Assembly: GCF_022807975.1 (NCBI RefSeq)
Contig: NZ_CP094358.1
Coordinates: 3,472,001-3,536,000, forward strand
Origin: Abyssalbus ytuae
GTDB lineage: Bacteria > Bacteroidota > Bacteroidia > Flavobacteriales > Flavobacteriaceae
Direction: 5' to 3'
DNA: 64,000 nucleotides
The position numbers and the translations under genes were made by a program. How positions within the stretch are numbered: the first letter of the stretch is position 1; each line of letters begins with the position of its first letter. Shown here one piece after another: positions 38,327 to 47,434 of this stretch. Below the pieces are notes generated by a model. It saw only the letters and a program-made list of their open reading frames with translations. It was not told where the DNA came from and did not search any database.

Positions 38327-39103
38327 ATGGAACTTCAGCTTACCAGGCCAATTTGTTTTTTCGACCTTGAAACCACAGGTATAAATGTTGCAAAAGACAG
38401 GATTGTAGAAATCTCTGTCCTTAAAATTTATCCCAATGGGAATAAAGAAAGCAAAACCTGGCTGGTAAACCCCGAAATGCCCATACCGAAACATGCTTCG
38501 GATGTTCATGGTATAACCGATGAAAAAGTAGCAAACGAGCCTACCTTTAAAGAACTTTCCAAAGAAATATATAACCTAATTAAAGACAGCGATCTGGCAG
38601 GTTATAATTCAGACAGATTTGATATTCCTCTCCTTGCCGAAGAAATGTTAAGGGCAGATGTAGATTTTGATATGAAAAACAGGGTCTCGGTTGATGTTCA
38701 GACTATTTTTCATAAAAAAGAACAAAGAACCCTGAGTGCAGCCTATAAGTTTTATTGTGATAAAAATTTGAATGATGCCCATAGTGCCGAAGCCGATGCT
38801 GTAGCAACATACGAGGTATTGCTAAGCCAGATAGAACGATACCATGACCTTGAAAATGACATTAAATTTTTGGCCGATTTTACTACCAGAAAGCAAATGG
38901 CTGACTTTGCCGGATTTATAATTTTTGATGAAGATGGAGAAGAAATTTTTTCTTTTGGAAAACATAAAGGGAAAAAAGTAGAACAGATTCTAGAAGAAGA
39001 ACCAGGCTATTTTGGCTGGCTGTTGAATGCTGATTTTCCTTTATATACTAAAAAAGTGTTAACAGGAATTAAACTTAGAAAACTCAATAATAAATTAGCA
39101 TAG
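38327..39103 (+). CDS. 3'-5' exonuclease, DnaQ-like, with DUF3820-type tail
   Basis: A 258-residue protein. Residues 10-165 are a DEDDh exonuclease: FFDLETTGI supplies the first Asp and Glu, GYNSDRFDIPLL the third acidic residue, and AHSAEADAVATY the His and last Asp. Residues about 195-245 (FSFGKHKGKKVEQILEEEPGYFGWLL) match the DUF3820 putative regulator domain often found fused behind such exonucleases. It is not the replicative proofreading subunit, whose gene lies elsewhere in known genomes; it may act in repair. Start at 38327 after an AT-rich spacer. Confidence 0.9.
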   Translation: MELQLTRPICFFDLETTGINVAKDRIVEISVLKIYPNGNKESKTWLVNPEMPIPKHASDVHGITDEKVANEPTFKELSKEIYNLIKDSDLAGYNSDRFDIPLLAEEMLRADVDFDMKNRVSVDVQTIFHKKEQRTLSAAYKFYCDKNLNDAHSAEADAVATYEVLLSQIERYHDLENDIKFLADFTTRKQMADFAGFIIFDEDGEEIFSFGKHKGKKVEQILEEEPGYFGWLLNADFPLYTKKVLTGIKLRKLNNKLA

Positions 39104-39142
39104 ATTATATCTAAATAGTTATCCAACCTATTAAACAACTAA

Positions 39143-39754
39143 ATGAAAATTATTTGTATAGGCAGAAATTACACTGACCACATACACGAACTGGCTAATG
39201 AAAAACCGGCCGATCCGGTAATCTTCATAAAACCGGATACTTCTATATTAAAAACAGCACAGGATTTTTTTATTCCGGATTTTACAGATAATGTTCATTA
39301 TGAAGTGGAAATTCTGGTAAAAATTAGTAAAATAGGCAAACATATCAGTCAAAGGTTTGCCCATAAATATTATGAACAAATAGGGTTGGGAATTGATTTT
39401 ACCGCCAGAGATGTTCAACAAAAATTAAAAGAAAAAGGTTTGCCATGGGAAAAAGCCAAAGCCTTTGATGATTCGGCAGTTGTAGGAGCATGGTTACCTA
39501 AAAGTGAGTTTGATGATTTAAATAATATAAATTTTCATCTGGCTAAAAACGGGGAAATTGTCCAACAAGGAAATACAAGCTTGATGCTTTGGAAAATTGA
39601 TGAACTTATAGAATATATCTCTCAGTATTTTACACTAAAAATAGGTGACATTATTTATACAGGTACACCAGCCGGAGTAGGTAAGATAGCTGAGAATGAT
39701 ATATTGGAAGGTTTTATTGAAAATAAAAAAATGTTTTCTGTAAAAGTTAAATAA
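39143..39754 (+). CDS. Fumarylacetoacetate hydrolase family protein
   Basis: A 203-residue single-domain FAH protein. The metal site is in VHYEVEILVKI (His-Tyr-Glu-Val-Glu) with a distal Asp in IGLGIDFTARDVQ, and the C-terminal core has GDIIYTGTPAGVG, the family signature. Small FAH members hydrolyse or decarboxylate acylpyruvates and oxaloacetate-type 2-keto acids. The exact substrate is unclear. It is first of a tight set with the Hpt gene (starts the base after this stop) and cinA, so all three are likely co-transcribed. Confidence 0.9.
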   Translation: MKIICIGRNYTDHIHELANEKPADPVIFIKPDTSILKTAQDFFIPDFTDNVHYEVEILVKISKIGKHISQRFAHKYYEQIGLGIDFTARDVQQKLKEKGLPWEKAKAFDDSAVVGAWLPKSEFDDLNNINFHLAKNGEIVQQGNTSLMLWKIDELIEYISQYFTLKIGDIIYTGTPAGVGKIAENDILEGFIENKKMFSVKVK

Positions 39755-40093
39755 ATGAACTATACATTAGATAAAGTAAAAGAACTGGCAGACGGAGATG
39801 AAGATTTTGTAAAATCTGTTATTGGAGTTTTTATCCAGGAAGTACCCCAGGATGTAAAAAAACTTAAAGAATCCATTGAGGAACAAGACTTTTTGAAAAT
39901 ATATCAGAGTGCGCATAAAATCAAGTCTAATGTAGACCTTTTTGGCATGGATGAAGCCAAAGAACTCATTTTAAAAACAGAAGCCGAAGCACAAGGAAAT
40001 AAATGTATTTTCCAGGTAGAGTCTTATTTTTCACAATTAGAAGAAATCATTAATTTAACCATTATAGAATTAGAGGTTAAATACAAAGGTTAA
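39755..40093 (+). CDS. Histidine phosphotransfer (Hpt) protein
   Basis: A 112-residue helical protein. The conserved phospho-accepting His54 sits in [19 protein letters not shown], the Hpt consensus (AHxxKSN/GxxxG). A four-helix bundle is expected. No kinase or receiver gene is nearby; the nearest are at 7.5-10.2 kb, and any pairing would be speculative. It starts directly after the FAH stop and overlaps cinA by one base, so it is expressed with metabolic and nucleotide-cleanup genes, an odd setting for a phosphorelay protein. Confidence 0.85.
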   Translation: MNYTLDKVKELADGDEDFVKSVIGVFIQEVPQDVKKLKESIEEQDFLKIYQSAHKIKSNVDLFGMDEAKELILKTEAEAQGNKCIFQVESYFSQLEEIINLTIIELEVKYKG

Positions 40094-41343
40094 TGCTGGC
40101 AGAAATAATAACCATTGGAGATGAAATTCTCATAGGACAGATAGTCGATAGCAATTCTGCCTTTATTGCCCAAAAACTTAATGAAATTGGTATTTCGGTT
40201 TATCAGATAACTTCTGTACAGGATAACAGGGAACACATACTTGCAGCCCTAAAAGAGGCACAGCAAAAAGTAAATATTGTGATTATAACCGGTGGTTTGG
40301 GGCCTACAAAAGACGATATTACCAAACATACTTTATGTGATTATTTTGATGATAAACTTATTCAGAATAATGAGGTGTTAAAACATGTTGAATATCTCTT
40401 TCAAAAATATCTCACCACTCCCATATCCGATTTAAACAGAAAACAGGCATTGGTTCCTTCAAAGGCTCAGGTTTTAACAAACAGGTTTGGAACAGCCCCC
40501 GGCATGTGGCTTGAAAAAGAAGAAGTAGTCTTTATTTCATTACCTGGTGTACCATATGAAATGAAAGCGTTAATGGAATATGAAGTTTTACCGCGGCTTC
40601 AGGAAAAATTCCATCGTCCGGTAATTATACACAAAACCATTTTAACATACGGGTTGGGAGAAAGTGCTATTGCTGAAAAAATTGAAGATTGGGAAGATAA
40701 TTTACCAAAACCAATAAAGCTGGCTTATTTGCCAAATTTAGGTAAAGTTAGATTGAGACTCACTGCCAAAGGTGATAATAAAGATGTATTGGAAAAAGAA
40801 GTAGATGAGCAAATAAAAAAATTGTATAAAATTATCGGCGATATTATTCTGGGCACTGAAGAAAATGGAGATACTATAGAAGCAGTTATTGGCAGAATAC
40901 TTATAAAGAAAGGATATACATTATCAACCGCAGAAAGTTGTACAGGAGGAAAAATAGCTGAAAATTTAACCTCAGTGCCCGGTGCATCAAACTATTTTAA
41001 AGGGGGTTTTATAACCTATGCAACCGAAGCAAAAAAGAATATTTTAGGAGTTCCTGAAGATTTAATCGGCACATACTCTGTAGTTAGTGCTGAGGTAGCG
41101 GAGGCGATGGCAGTAAATTCTAAAAAATTGCTTAAAACAGACTTTTCTGTAGCAACAACTGGAAATGCAGGCCCATCTAAAGGCGATTCCGATGCTGAAA
41201 TAGGAACAGTTTTCATAGCTTTAGCAACTCCTCAAAGGGTTTTTTCAGAAAAATTCAATTTTGGGAATAATCGTGAAAGAGTAATAAATAAAGCAGTTTC
41301 CAAAGCTTTTGAAATGTTACAAAAAGAAATTTTAAAAAATTAA
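40093..41343 (+). CDS. cinA: CinA-family protein (NMN/nicotinamide nucleotide amidase or ADP-ribose pyrophosphatase)
   Basis: A 416-residue protein of standard length. The N-terminal MoCF-like domain (1-170) has [19 protein letters not shown] and [15 protein letters not shown] middle KH-like domain follows, and the C-terminal CinA amidase domain (255-416) shows [23 protein letters not shown] with the catalytic Ser, and [12 protein letters not shown]. The family deamidates NMN and cleans damaged nucleotides. It overlaps the preceding Hpt stop (TAATG). The next gene, rpmB, has its own promoter. Confidence 0.95.
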   Translation: MLAEIITIGDEILIGQIVDSNSAFIAQKLNEIGISVYQITSVQDNREHILAALKEAQQKVNIVIITGGLGPTKDDITKHTLCDYFDDKLIQNNEVLKHVEYLFQKYLTTPISDLNRKQALVPSKAQVLTNRFGTAPGMWLEKEEVVFISLPGVPYEMKALMEYEVLPRLQEKFHRPVIIHKTILTYGLGESAIAEKIEDWEDNLPKPIKLAYLPNLGKVRLRLTAKGDNKDVLEKEVDEQIKKLYKIIGDIILGTEENGDTIEAVIGRILIKKGYTLSTAESCTGGKIAENLTSVPGASNYFKGGFITYATEAKKNILGVPEDLIGTYSVVSAEVAEAMAVNSKKLLKTDFSVATTGNAGPSKGDSDAEIGTVFIALATPQRVFSEKFNFGNNRERVINKAVSKAFEMLQKEILKN

Positions 41344-41351
41344 GTTAGTTG

Positions 41352-41383
41352 TTTGTCACTCAGGTAAAAATTTCGTTAATTTG
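41352..41383 (+). promoter_or_regulatory. Promoter of the rpmB-rpmG-DUF4295 operon
   Basis: TTTG at 41352-41355, 20-base spacer, TTAATTTG at 41376-41383, one mismatch to TAnnTTTG. The start codon of rpmB is 34 bases on. Confidence 0.6.
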
Positions 41384-41417
41384 CACCCTGTTTTTAATAA
41401 CATATAAAGTTTAGAAG

Positions 41418-41654
41418 ATGTCAAGAGTTTGTGAACTTACCGGAAAGAAAGCAATGGTGGGAAATAATGTTTCTCACGCAATGAACAAAACCAAACGTAA
41501 ATTTGGAGTTAATTTAACCAAAAAACGTTTTTATATTCCTGAAGAAGACAGATGGGTAACTTTAAAAGTATCTACATCTGCATTAAAAACAATAAATAAA
41601 AAAGGAATATCTGCAGTTTTAAAAGAAGCTAAAGAAAAAGGATTTATAAAATAA
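41418..41654 (+). CDS. rpmB: 50S ribosomal protein L28
   Basis: A 78-residue L28 (bL28), beginning SRVCELTGKKAMVGNNVSHA, with NKTKRKFGVNL and RWVTLKVSTSALKTINKKG as family blocks. Only one Cys remains, so this is the form without a zinc-binding four-Cys set. It lies 22 bases before rpmG in the usual Flavobacteriia order. Confidence 0.97.
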   Translation: MSRVCELTGKKAMVGNNVSHAMNKTKRKFGVNLTKKRFYIPEEDRWVTLKVSTSALKTINKKGISAVLKEAKEKGFIK

Positions 41655-41676
41655 TCCGAATAAATAAGATATTAAG

Positions 41677-41859
41677 ATGGCAAAAAAGGGTAACAGAGTT
41701 CAGGTTATTTTAGAGTGTACAGAGCATAAAGAATCTGGTATGCCAGGTACCTCTCGTTATATTACGACTAAAAACAAAAAAAATACTCCGGATAGAATGG
41801 AATTGAAAAAATTTAATCCTATCCTGAAGAAAATGACAGTTCACAAAGAAATTAAATAA
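41677..41859 (+). CDS. rpmG: 50S ribosomal protein L33
   Basis: A 60-residue L33 (bL33), [20 protein letters not shown], with [21 protein letters not shown] and the basic C-terminus [10 protein letters not shown]. It lacks the zinc-binding Cys pairs, the C-minus form. It is followed 9 bases later by the DUF4295 gene. Confidence 0.97.
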   Translation: MAKKGNRVQVILECTEHKESGMPGTSRYITTKNKKNTPDRMELKKFNPILKKMTVHKEIK

Positions 41860-41868
41860 GTTTGAGTC

Positions 41869-42021
41869 ATGGCAAAGAAAACGGTAGCAACATTACAAAC
41901 AAGTTCAAAGAGATTAACTAAAGCTATAAAGATGGTTAAATCTCCTAAAACCGGCGCTTACACTTTTATCGAGTCTGTTATGGCTCCGGAATTGGTAAAC
42001 GATTGGTTGAATAAAAAATAA
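41869..42021 (+). CDS. DUF4295 small protein
   Basis: A 50-residue basic protein starting MAKKTVATLQTSSKRLTKAI and ending with VMAPELVNDWLNKK. It is encoded between rpmG and ftsY, exactly where DUF4295 proteins stand in Flavobacteriia. The basic composition and the position with L28 and L33 suggest a ribosome-associated protein, but no function is established to my knowledge. It is too short to be found by a length-filtered scan; start and stop here are clear. Confidence 0.92.
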   Translation: MAKKTVATLQTSSKRLTKAIKMVKSPKTGAYTFIESVMAPELVNDWLNKK

Positions 42022-42043
42022 AGTTCACAACTTTTCAGTATAT

Positions 42044-42080
42044 AAGCTACTTTCATTAAATTGAAAGTAGCTTTTTTTAT
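42044..42080 (+). terminator. Terminator of the rpmB operon
   Basis: AAGCTACTTTCA, loop TTAAAT, TGAAAGTAGCTT, then a T run. It separates the ribosomal genes from ftsY. Confidence 0.9.
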
Positions 42081-42165
42081 ATTTACAATCAGGTAATGAC
42101 ATATTAGCAGACATGAAGCTTTAGGCATTGATATTGCTTAACAACTTATTGAAAACATTTAGTAA

Positions 42166-43119
42166 ATGAGTTTATTTAAAAAGATATTTTCCTCTGAAAA
42201 GAAAGAAACTCTTGATAAAGGGTTAGAAAAAACAAAAACAAATTTCTTCTCCAAGCTTAGTAAAGCTGTTGCAGGAAAATCCAAAGTTGATGATGATGTA
42301 TTGGATAACCTGGAAGAAGTCCTTGTATCTAGTGATGTGGGAGTAAATACTACTCTTAAAATTATTGAACGTATTGAAGAACGGGTATTAAGAGATAAAT
42401 ATCTTGGTACCGATGAATTAAATCAACTATTAAGAGAAGAAATAGCAGGATTATTATCCGAAACCAATGTGGGAGAAGAGGTTGATTTTTCCATACCCAA
42501 TCAAAAAAAACCATACGTAATTATGGTAGTAGGTGTAAATGGCGTTGGTAAAACTACTACTATTGGTAAATTAGCATATCAATTTAAAAAGCAGGGTAAA
42601 AAAGTTGTTTTAGGAGCAGCTGATACTTTTAGGGCAGCTGCCATTGACCAGCTTCAGGTATGGGCAGACAGGGTAGAGGTACCCATTGTTAAACAAAACA
42701 TGGGAAGCGATCCTGCCTCTGTAGCTTACGATACATTAAAATCAGCCGTAGCCCAAAATGCCGATGTGGTTATTATTGATACTGCCGGACGATTGCACAA
42801 TAAAATTAACCTGATGAATGAACTAACCAAGGTGAAACGTGTAATGCAAAAAGTAGTAGATAGTGCCCCTCATGAGGTGTTACTTGTTTTAGACGGATCT
42901 ACAGGTCAGAATGCATTTGAGCAGGCAAAACAATTTACAAAAGCAACTGAAGTAACATCGTTGGCGGTAACCAAACTGGACGGTACTGCAAAAGGAGGAG
43001 TAGTAATTGGAATTTCAGATCAGTTTAAAATACCCGTAAAATACATTGGAGTAGGAGAAGGGATAGAAGATTTGCAGGTATTTAACAAATATGAATTTGT
43101 TGATTCTTTTTTTAAATAA
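42166..43119 (+). CDS. ftsY: Signal recognition particle receptor FtsY
   Basis: A 317-residue SRP receptor GTPase. The short N-domain (about 1-110) lacks the long acidic A domain of E. coli FtsY. The G domain shows G1 GVNGVGKTTTIGKL, DTFRAAAIDQLQVW, DTAGRLHNK, and TKLDGTAKGG, closing with GVGEGIEDLQVF. It docks ribosome-SRP complexes at the inner membrane, with the SRP RNA in this same window. A separate terminator stands between it and the ribosomal-protein genes, so it needs its own promoter in the 140-base spacer. Confidence 0.97.
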   Translation: MSLFKKIFSSEKKETLDKGLEKTKTNFFSKLSKAVAGKSKVDDDVLDNLEEVLVSSDVGVNTTLKIIERIEERVLRDKYLGTDELNQLLREEIAGLLSETNVGEEVDFSIPNQKKPYVIMVVGVNGVGKTTTIGKLAYQFKKQGKKVVLGAADTFRAAAIDQLQVWADRVEVPIVKQNMGSDPASVAYDTLKSAVAQNADVVIIDTAGRLHNKINLMNELTKVKRVMQKVVDSAPHEVLLVLDGSTGQNAFEQAKQFTKATEVTSLAVTKLDGTAKGGVVIGISDQFKIPVKYIGVGEGIEDLQVFNKYEFVDSFFK

Positions 43120-43140
43120 CTGATTTTTATAAATAATTTA

Positions 43141-43176
43141 AAAATGTCAGGAATTAATTCCTGACATTTTTTTTTA
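43141..43176 (+). terminator. Terminator of ftsY
   Basis: AAAATGTCAGGAATT pairs with AATTCCTGACATTTT as a 30-base perfect palindrome and ends in a T run. Confidence 0.92.
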
Positions 43177-43216
43177 TTGGATATACTTAAGGTATATTTA
43201 ATAAAAATATATTGCT

Positions 43217-44866
43217 ATGAGAAAAATATTTATTGCCCTTTCCTTTCTTATTGTGGTTATATCATGCAAAAATCCGAATACTAATGTAGAGGTAAAGACA
43301 GAGACAGAATCAAAAGAAATAACTCTTCAACAGGAACACGAAAATCCAAGAATGAGATTCAAACTTATTCAACCGCGTTACAGGAAAAATTCTCCATGGA
43401 ATGTTTTTGCTGGTGATTTGGAAAACTTTTCCCAAAGTAAGTACAACAAATTGAAACCTTTAATTATTGAAAAAAATATATATCAAATTCAGGCATTTAT
43501 AGAAGCAGGACAGTTTACATATGCTGATTTGGTATTGTTTTACCTCTATAGGATAAAGAAGTTTGAAGCAGATAAGAATTTATCGTTAAACACAATAATA
43601 GCATTAAATCCTCAAGCTTTAAAACAAGCAAGAGAGTGTGACGCTAATCTTTCGAAAAAGGACAGTATTCATCCTGTTTTCGGGATGCCCATATTAGTAA
43701 AAGACAATATAGGCACTACCGGTATGCCCACTACGGCAGGAGCGGTAGTGCTTGAGAATAATAGAGCGAAGGACGCTTTTATAGTAGAAAAACTAAAAGA
43801 AAAAGGAGCAATAATTCTGGGAAAAGTAAATTTGAGTGAATGGGCATATTATTTTTGTGAGGATTGTCCATTGGGATATTCGGCTATTGGAGGCCAAACT
43901 TTAAACCCCTATGGAAGAAAGATTTTTGAAACCGGAGGTTCCAGTTCAGGAAGCGGAGTGGCAGTGGCAGCTAACTATGCTGTTGCAGCGGTGGGAACTG
44001 AAACAGCAGGTTCTATATTATCACCCTCCGGGCAAAATTCAATAGTGGGCCTTAAACCCACTGTAGGATTACTCAGCAGATCGGGGATTGTGCCAATTTC
44101 CACAACCTTAGACACTCCGGGACCCATGACAAAAAGTGTGGTGGATAATGCTATTTTGCTGGATGCTATGTCAGGAAAAGATTCCACAGATGCTGCATCG
44201 ATAACTTCTCAGGAAGAATTTATAAAAATAGATACTTCATCAGTCACCTTTACCGGTAAACGTTTCGGGGTTTTTAATTCTTTAATAGAAGAAGATTCGA
44301 TATATAATAAGGCGGTAGAAAAGATAAAACAACTTGGAGGGGAAATCTATATATTTGATCCCCCGGCCGAGGCCACGTTGGATAACTTTTTAACGTTACT
44401 GAATGTTGATATGAAAAATGATTTACCAGCTTATTTAAGCAATTATGCCAGTAAAAATATTACTGTGAAATCCATTAATGATATAGTAGAGTTTAACTTG
44501 AAAGATGTTTATAACAGGGCACCTTATAATCAAAAAATATTTGAAAATATTATAAATGAAACTACTACAACCGAACAATTATCTGAAATAAAGATAAACC
44601 TGGAACTCAAAGGAAGATTATTTTTTGATGAGGCAATAAACACCCATAATTTAGATGCCATACTTTCTGTAAATAATTATCATGCAGCGTTTGCAGCAGT
44701 GGCCAAATATCCTTGTATAACAGTACCAATGGGATATAAAGCCAGTGGAGAACCTGTTAATTTAACATTTGTAGCCAAACCTTTTAACGAAAAAAAATTA
44801 CTCGAACTGGGATACATTTTTGAAAAAGCAACTCAGGTACGAAAGCAACCGGAAGATTATAAATAG
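43217..44866 (+). CDS. Amidase signature family enzyme, lipoprotein
   Basis: A 549-residue enzyme with lipoprotein signal MRKIFIALSFLIVVISC, Cys at residue 17. The amidase-signature core starts about residue 95. The catalytic Lys is in MPILVKDNIGTTGM; the Ser-cis-Ser-Ser loop is in TGGSSSGSGVAVAAN; GTETAGSILSPSGQNSIVGL follows. Amidases of this family hydrolyse amide bonds of varied substrates, and the lipid anchor places it in the periplasm or on the surface, where peptide or N-acyl substrates are possible. No partner gene is adjacent. Confidence 0.9.
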   Translation: MRKIFIALSFLIVVISCKNPNTNVEVKTETESKEITLQQEHENPRMRFKLIQPRYRKNSPWNVFAGDLENFSQSKYNKLKPLIIEKNIYQIQAFIEAGQFTYADLVLFYLYRIKKFEADKNLSLNTIIALNPQALKQARECDANLSKKDSIHPVFGMPILVKDNIGTTGMPTTAGAVVLENNRAKDAFIVEKLKEKGAIILGKVNLSEWAYYFCEDCPLGYSAIGGQTLNPYGRKIFETGGSSSGSGVAVAANYAVAAVGTETAGSILSPSGQNSIVGLKPTVGLLSRSGIVPISTTLDTPGPMTKSVVDNAILLDAMSGKDSTDAASITSQEEFIKIDTSSVTFTGKRFGVFNSLIEEDSIYNKAVEKIKQLGGEIYIFDPPAEATLDNFLTLLNVDMKNDLPAYLSNYASKNITVKSINDIVEFNLKDVYNRAPYNQKIFENIINETTTTEQLSEIKINLELKGRLFFDEAINTHNLDAILSVNNYHAAFAAVAKYPCITVPMGYKASGEPVNLTFVAKPFNEKKLLELGYIFEKATQVRKQPEDYK

Positions 44867-45038
44867 GATTTTTAAATTAAGAAAGAGCCGTCATCTTTTC
44901 CAGTAATAGGGAATTACAACCTAAGGATTCCGTTATTATTTTCTCTTGTATTGGTGTTCCCACACTAACATAATAAGATTATCACTTAAGAAATCACCTG
45001 TTTTTTGAGCTATATGTCTGGTACTACGGCCCTAAAAT

Positions 45039-45073
45039 AAAAAAAGCTACGAAAGATCTTCGTAGCTTTTTTT
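45039..45073. terminator. Bidirectional terminator between amidase and DUF3276 genes
   Basis: AAAAAAAGCTACGAA, loop AGATC, TTCGTAGCTTTTTTT: perfect stem with T tracts on both strands. Confidence 0.92.
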
Positions 45074-45095
45074 ATTATTTTAATTTTCAAATAGC

Positions 45096-45461
45096 TTATA
45101 TGTCGTCAAAGCTAATGTCTGTAAAAGAACCTGCTTTTTCTTCTTCATCGTGAGAGTAATCTTTTTTGAAATCTTTTTGGTGTCTTTCTGAAATTACTTC
45201 TTCACCTTTTTCATCAATAACATAAGATGTCATTTCTGCTAAAATATCATTAAAAGCTGCAAAATCTTCTTTGTAAAGATAAATTTTATGCTTTTTGTAA
45301 TGATAGGAACCATCGTCATGGGTAAATTTTTTACTTTCAGTAATGGTTAAGTAATAATCACCCGCTTTTGTGGCCCTCACGTCAAAGAAATATGTTCTTC
45401 TTCCTGCTCTTAGAACTTTAGAGAAAATTTCATCTTTCTCTAATAAATCTTTATCACTCAT
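45096..45461 (-). CDS. DUF3276/PUR family nucleic-acid-binding protein
   Basis: A 121-residue protein of the bacterial Pur-alpha-like (DUF3276) family. IFSKVLRAGRRTYFFDVRATKAGDYYLTITESKK is the PUR repeat core, with one whirly-like beta sheet and helix. The C-terminal 35 residues are acidic and disordered (YSHDEEEKAGSF). It binds single-stranded nucleic acid in related proteins. It is widespread in Bacteroidota. It stands alone between a terminator and an ABC transporter gene. Confidence 0.9.
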   Translation of the reverse strand: MSDKDLLEKDEIFSKVLRAGRRTYFFDVRATKAGDYYLTITESKKFTHDDGSYHYKKHKIYLYKEDFAAFNDILAEMTSYVIDEKGEEVISERHQKDFKKDYSHDEEEKAGSFTDISFDDI

Positions 45462-45540
45462 AATCTCTTTTTAGTCTTCTTAATTGGTTTTATTTAAGAA
45501 CCAAATTTGTGAAAAAAAAGCTTTCTAACAAAAAAAAGTA

Positions 45541-47298
45541 TTAGTTTTCTTTCTCAGACAATTGATTTAAATAAAGTTCTTTGTAATAACCATCTTTGCT
45601 TATTAACTGATTATGAGTGCCTTGCTGTATTATTTTGCCCTCATCAATAACAAAAATTTTATTTGCATTTTTAGCTGATGAAATTCGATGACTAACCAGA
45701 ATGGTGGTTTTTTCTTTTGAAACTTCGCTCAAATTTGTAAGTATTTTCTCCTCTGTCTCAGTATCCACCGCTGAAAGGCAGTCGTCAAAAAGATAAATTT
45801 TAGGATCTTTTATGATGGCTCTTGCAATAGAAACTCTTTGCTGTTGTCCCCCACTTAAAGTAATGCCTCTTTCTCCTAAAACCGTTTTGTATTTGTGGGT
45901 GAATCCCATGATGCTGTCATGTATAGATGCTTTTTGGGCAGCTTTAATCATTTCGTCATCCGAGGCTTCAGTTTTTCCAAATTTTATGTTTTCCTCAAGG
46001 GTCGAAGAAAATAGAAAAGCATCCTGTGGAACAGCACCAATAGCCTTTCTTATATTGTTGAGGTTGAGGTCTTTAATTCTTACGCCGTCTAGAAGTATTT
46101 CTCCGGAATCTATATCGTACATTCTTGAAATTAAATTCAGTATGGTAGATTTTCCTGAGCCTGTTTTACCTATTATGGCAACGGTTTCACCGGCATTTAC
46201 TTTAAATGAAATGTTTTTTAAGGCTGTAATATTGGTATCGTCATAAGTAAAAGTAACATTCTTAAATTCTACCTCTCCTTTGATGGGAGTTTCTTTTGTA
46301 ACAGTATTTATTATGGCAGGCTCAACATTTAAAAACTCATTGAGCCTTTTTTGAGATGCCTCTGCCCTTTGAACAATGGAAGTAACCCATCCTACGGTAG
46401 CCACCGGCCATGTAAGCATTAAAATGTATAAAATGAATTCCAGAATAAGTCCGGTTGATTCTATTTCTCCATTAATATATTGTTTCCCTCCGGCGTAAAT
46501 GGCCAGTAAACTACTTAACCCAATAAGCAATATCATTAATGGAAAAAACCAGGAGTTTACCTTGGCAAGATTCATACTTTTATTTTTTCCTTCTGTTGCC
46601 AGGGCTTCTATATCTTTATTAATATCATTTTCCAGGCTGTAAGCCTTAATAACAGAAATACCTGAAAAGGCCTCTTGTGTAAATGTGGAAAGAGCAGACA
46701 AATATTGTTGAACAATAGTGCTTCGGCTGTGTATGATCTTACTTATTTTATAAATCAAAAATGAGAGAATAGGTAAAGGTAATAATGCATATAACGACAT
46801 ATAGGGCGATTTATATATCATTATAGGTATTACACATATAAATAAGGTCAGGGTTTGTATACTGTACATAATAGCCGGCCCGGCATACATTCTTACCTGG
46901 CTTACATCTTCGCTGATGCGGTTCATTAAATCGCCTGTTCTGTTTTGTTTATAAAAATCCAGCGGAAGTTTTTGATAATGACTGTAGATTTCGTTTTTAA
47001 GATCGTATTCTATATACCGGGAAACATTTATAATGGTTTGCCGCATTAAAAATGTAAAGAAAGCCGATAGTAATGCTGCCCCCACAATAATAATAATGTA
47101 TGAAATAAGCTGGGTTTTTAGTTCCGATACATTACTATTTCCGGATAAGAAATAATCTTCAACCGCAGTAATCGATTTGTTTACATAAGGAGGAAGGACT
47201 AATGAAAAAACCCTTGCAATTATTGTTATAATAACACCAAGCAACAGCCTTAATTTATACTTCTTAAAAAAACGGTTTAAGTATTTTAATTCTTTCAT
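45541..47298 (-). CDS. ABC-type exporter, fused permease-ATPase
   Basis: From the ATG at 47298 the protein is 585 residues, MKELKYLNRFFKKYKLRLL; a 40-residue upstream extension does not fit the family. Residues 20-320 carry six membrane helices of the ABC exporter type, and residues about 340-585 hold the ATPase: IIGKTGSGKSTILNLISRMY (Walker A), ITLSGGQQQRVSIARAI (signature) and IYLFDDCLSAVD, where the usual catalytic Glu after Asp is Asp (DDCLSA). Lipid or drug export is likely, as in MsbA/LmrA relatives. It is divergent from nusB. Confidence 0.92.
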   Translation of the reverse strand: MKELKYLNRFFKKYKLRLLLGVIITIIARVFSLVLPPYVNKSITAVEDYFLSGNSNVSELKTQLISYIIIIVGAALLSAFFTFLMRQTIINVSRYIEYDLKNEIYSHYQKLPLDFYKQNRTGDLMNRISEDVSQVRMYAGPAIMYSIQTLTLFICVIPIMIYKSPYMSLYALLPLPILSFLIYKISKIIHSRSTIVQQYLSALSTFTQEAFSGISVIKAYSLENDINKDIEALATEGKNKSMNLAKVNSWFFPLMILLIGLSSLLAIYAGGKQYINGEIESTGLILEFILYILMLTWPVATVGWVTSIVQRAEASQKRLNEFLNVEPAIINTVTKETPIKGEVEFKNVTFTYDDTNITALKNISFKVNAGETVAIIGKTGSGKSTILNLISRMYDIDSGEILLDGVRIKDLNLNNIRKAIGAVPQDAFLFSSTLEENIKFGKTEASDDEMIKAAQKASIHDSIMGFTHKYKTVLGERGITLSGGQQQRVSIARAIIKDPKIYLFDDCLSAVDTETEEKILTNLSEVSKEKTTILVSHRISSAKNANKIFVIDEGKIIQQGTHNQLISKDGYYKELYLNQLSEKEN

Positions 47299-47357
47299 TA
47301 AAAATATAAAGGGGAATTTACCTTTTTTAGAAACACAAAGATAACAGTTAAAAACAA

Positions 47358-47386
47358 TTTGTTTTCTCAAAATAATGTTATTTTTG
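47358..47386 (+). promoter_or_regulatory. Promoter of nusB
   Basis: TTTG at 47358-47361, 17-base spacer, TATTTTTG at 47379-47386, exact TAnnTTTG. Confidence 0.6.
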
Positions 47387-47434
47387 CAGGGCAAAAAATA
47401 AAATTGTACAGAATACAAAGTGAGTTCTTTAAAT

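Noticed and set aside
44870-45035. Possible relic of a coding gene on the minus strand after the amidase gene
   Set aside because: Two short frames (one with RSTRHIAQKTGDFLSDNLIM, one with SVGTPIQEKIITESLGCNSL) look protein-like, but they overlap out of frame and neither has a recognisable domain. I could not decide between decay and chance.
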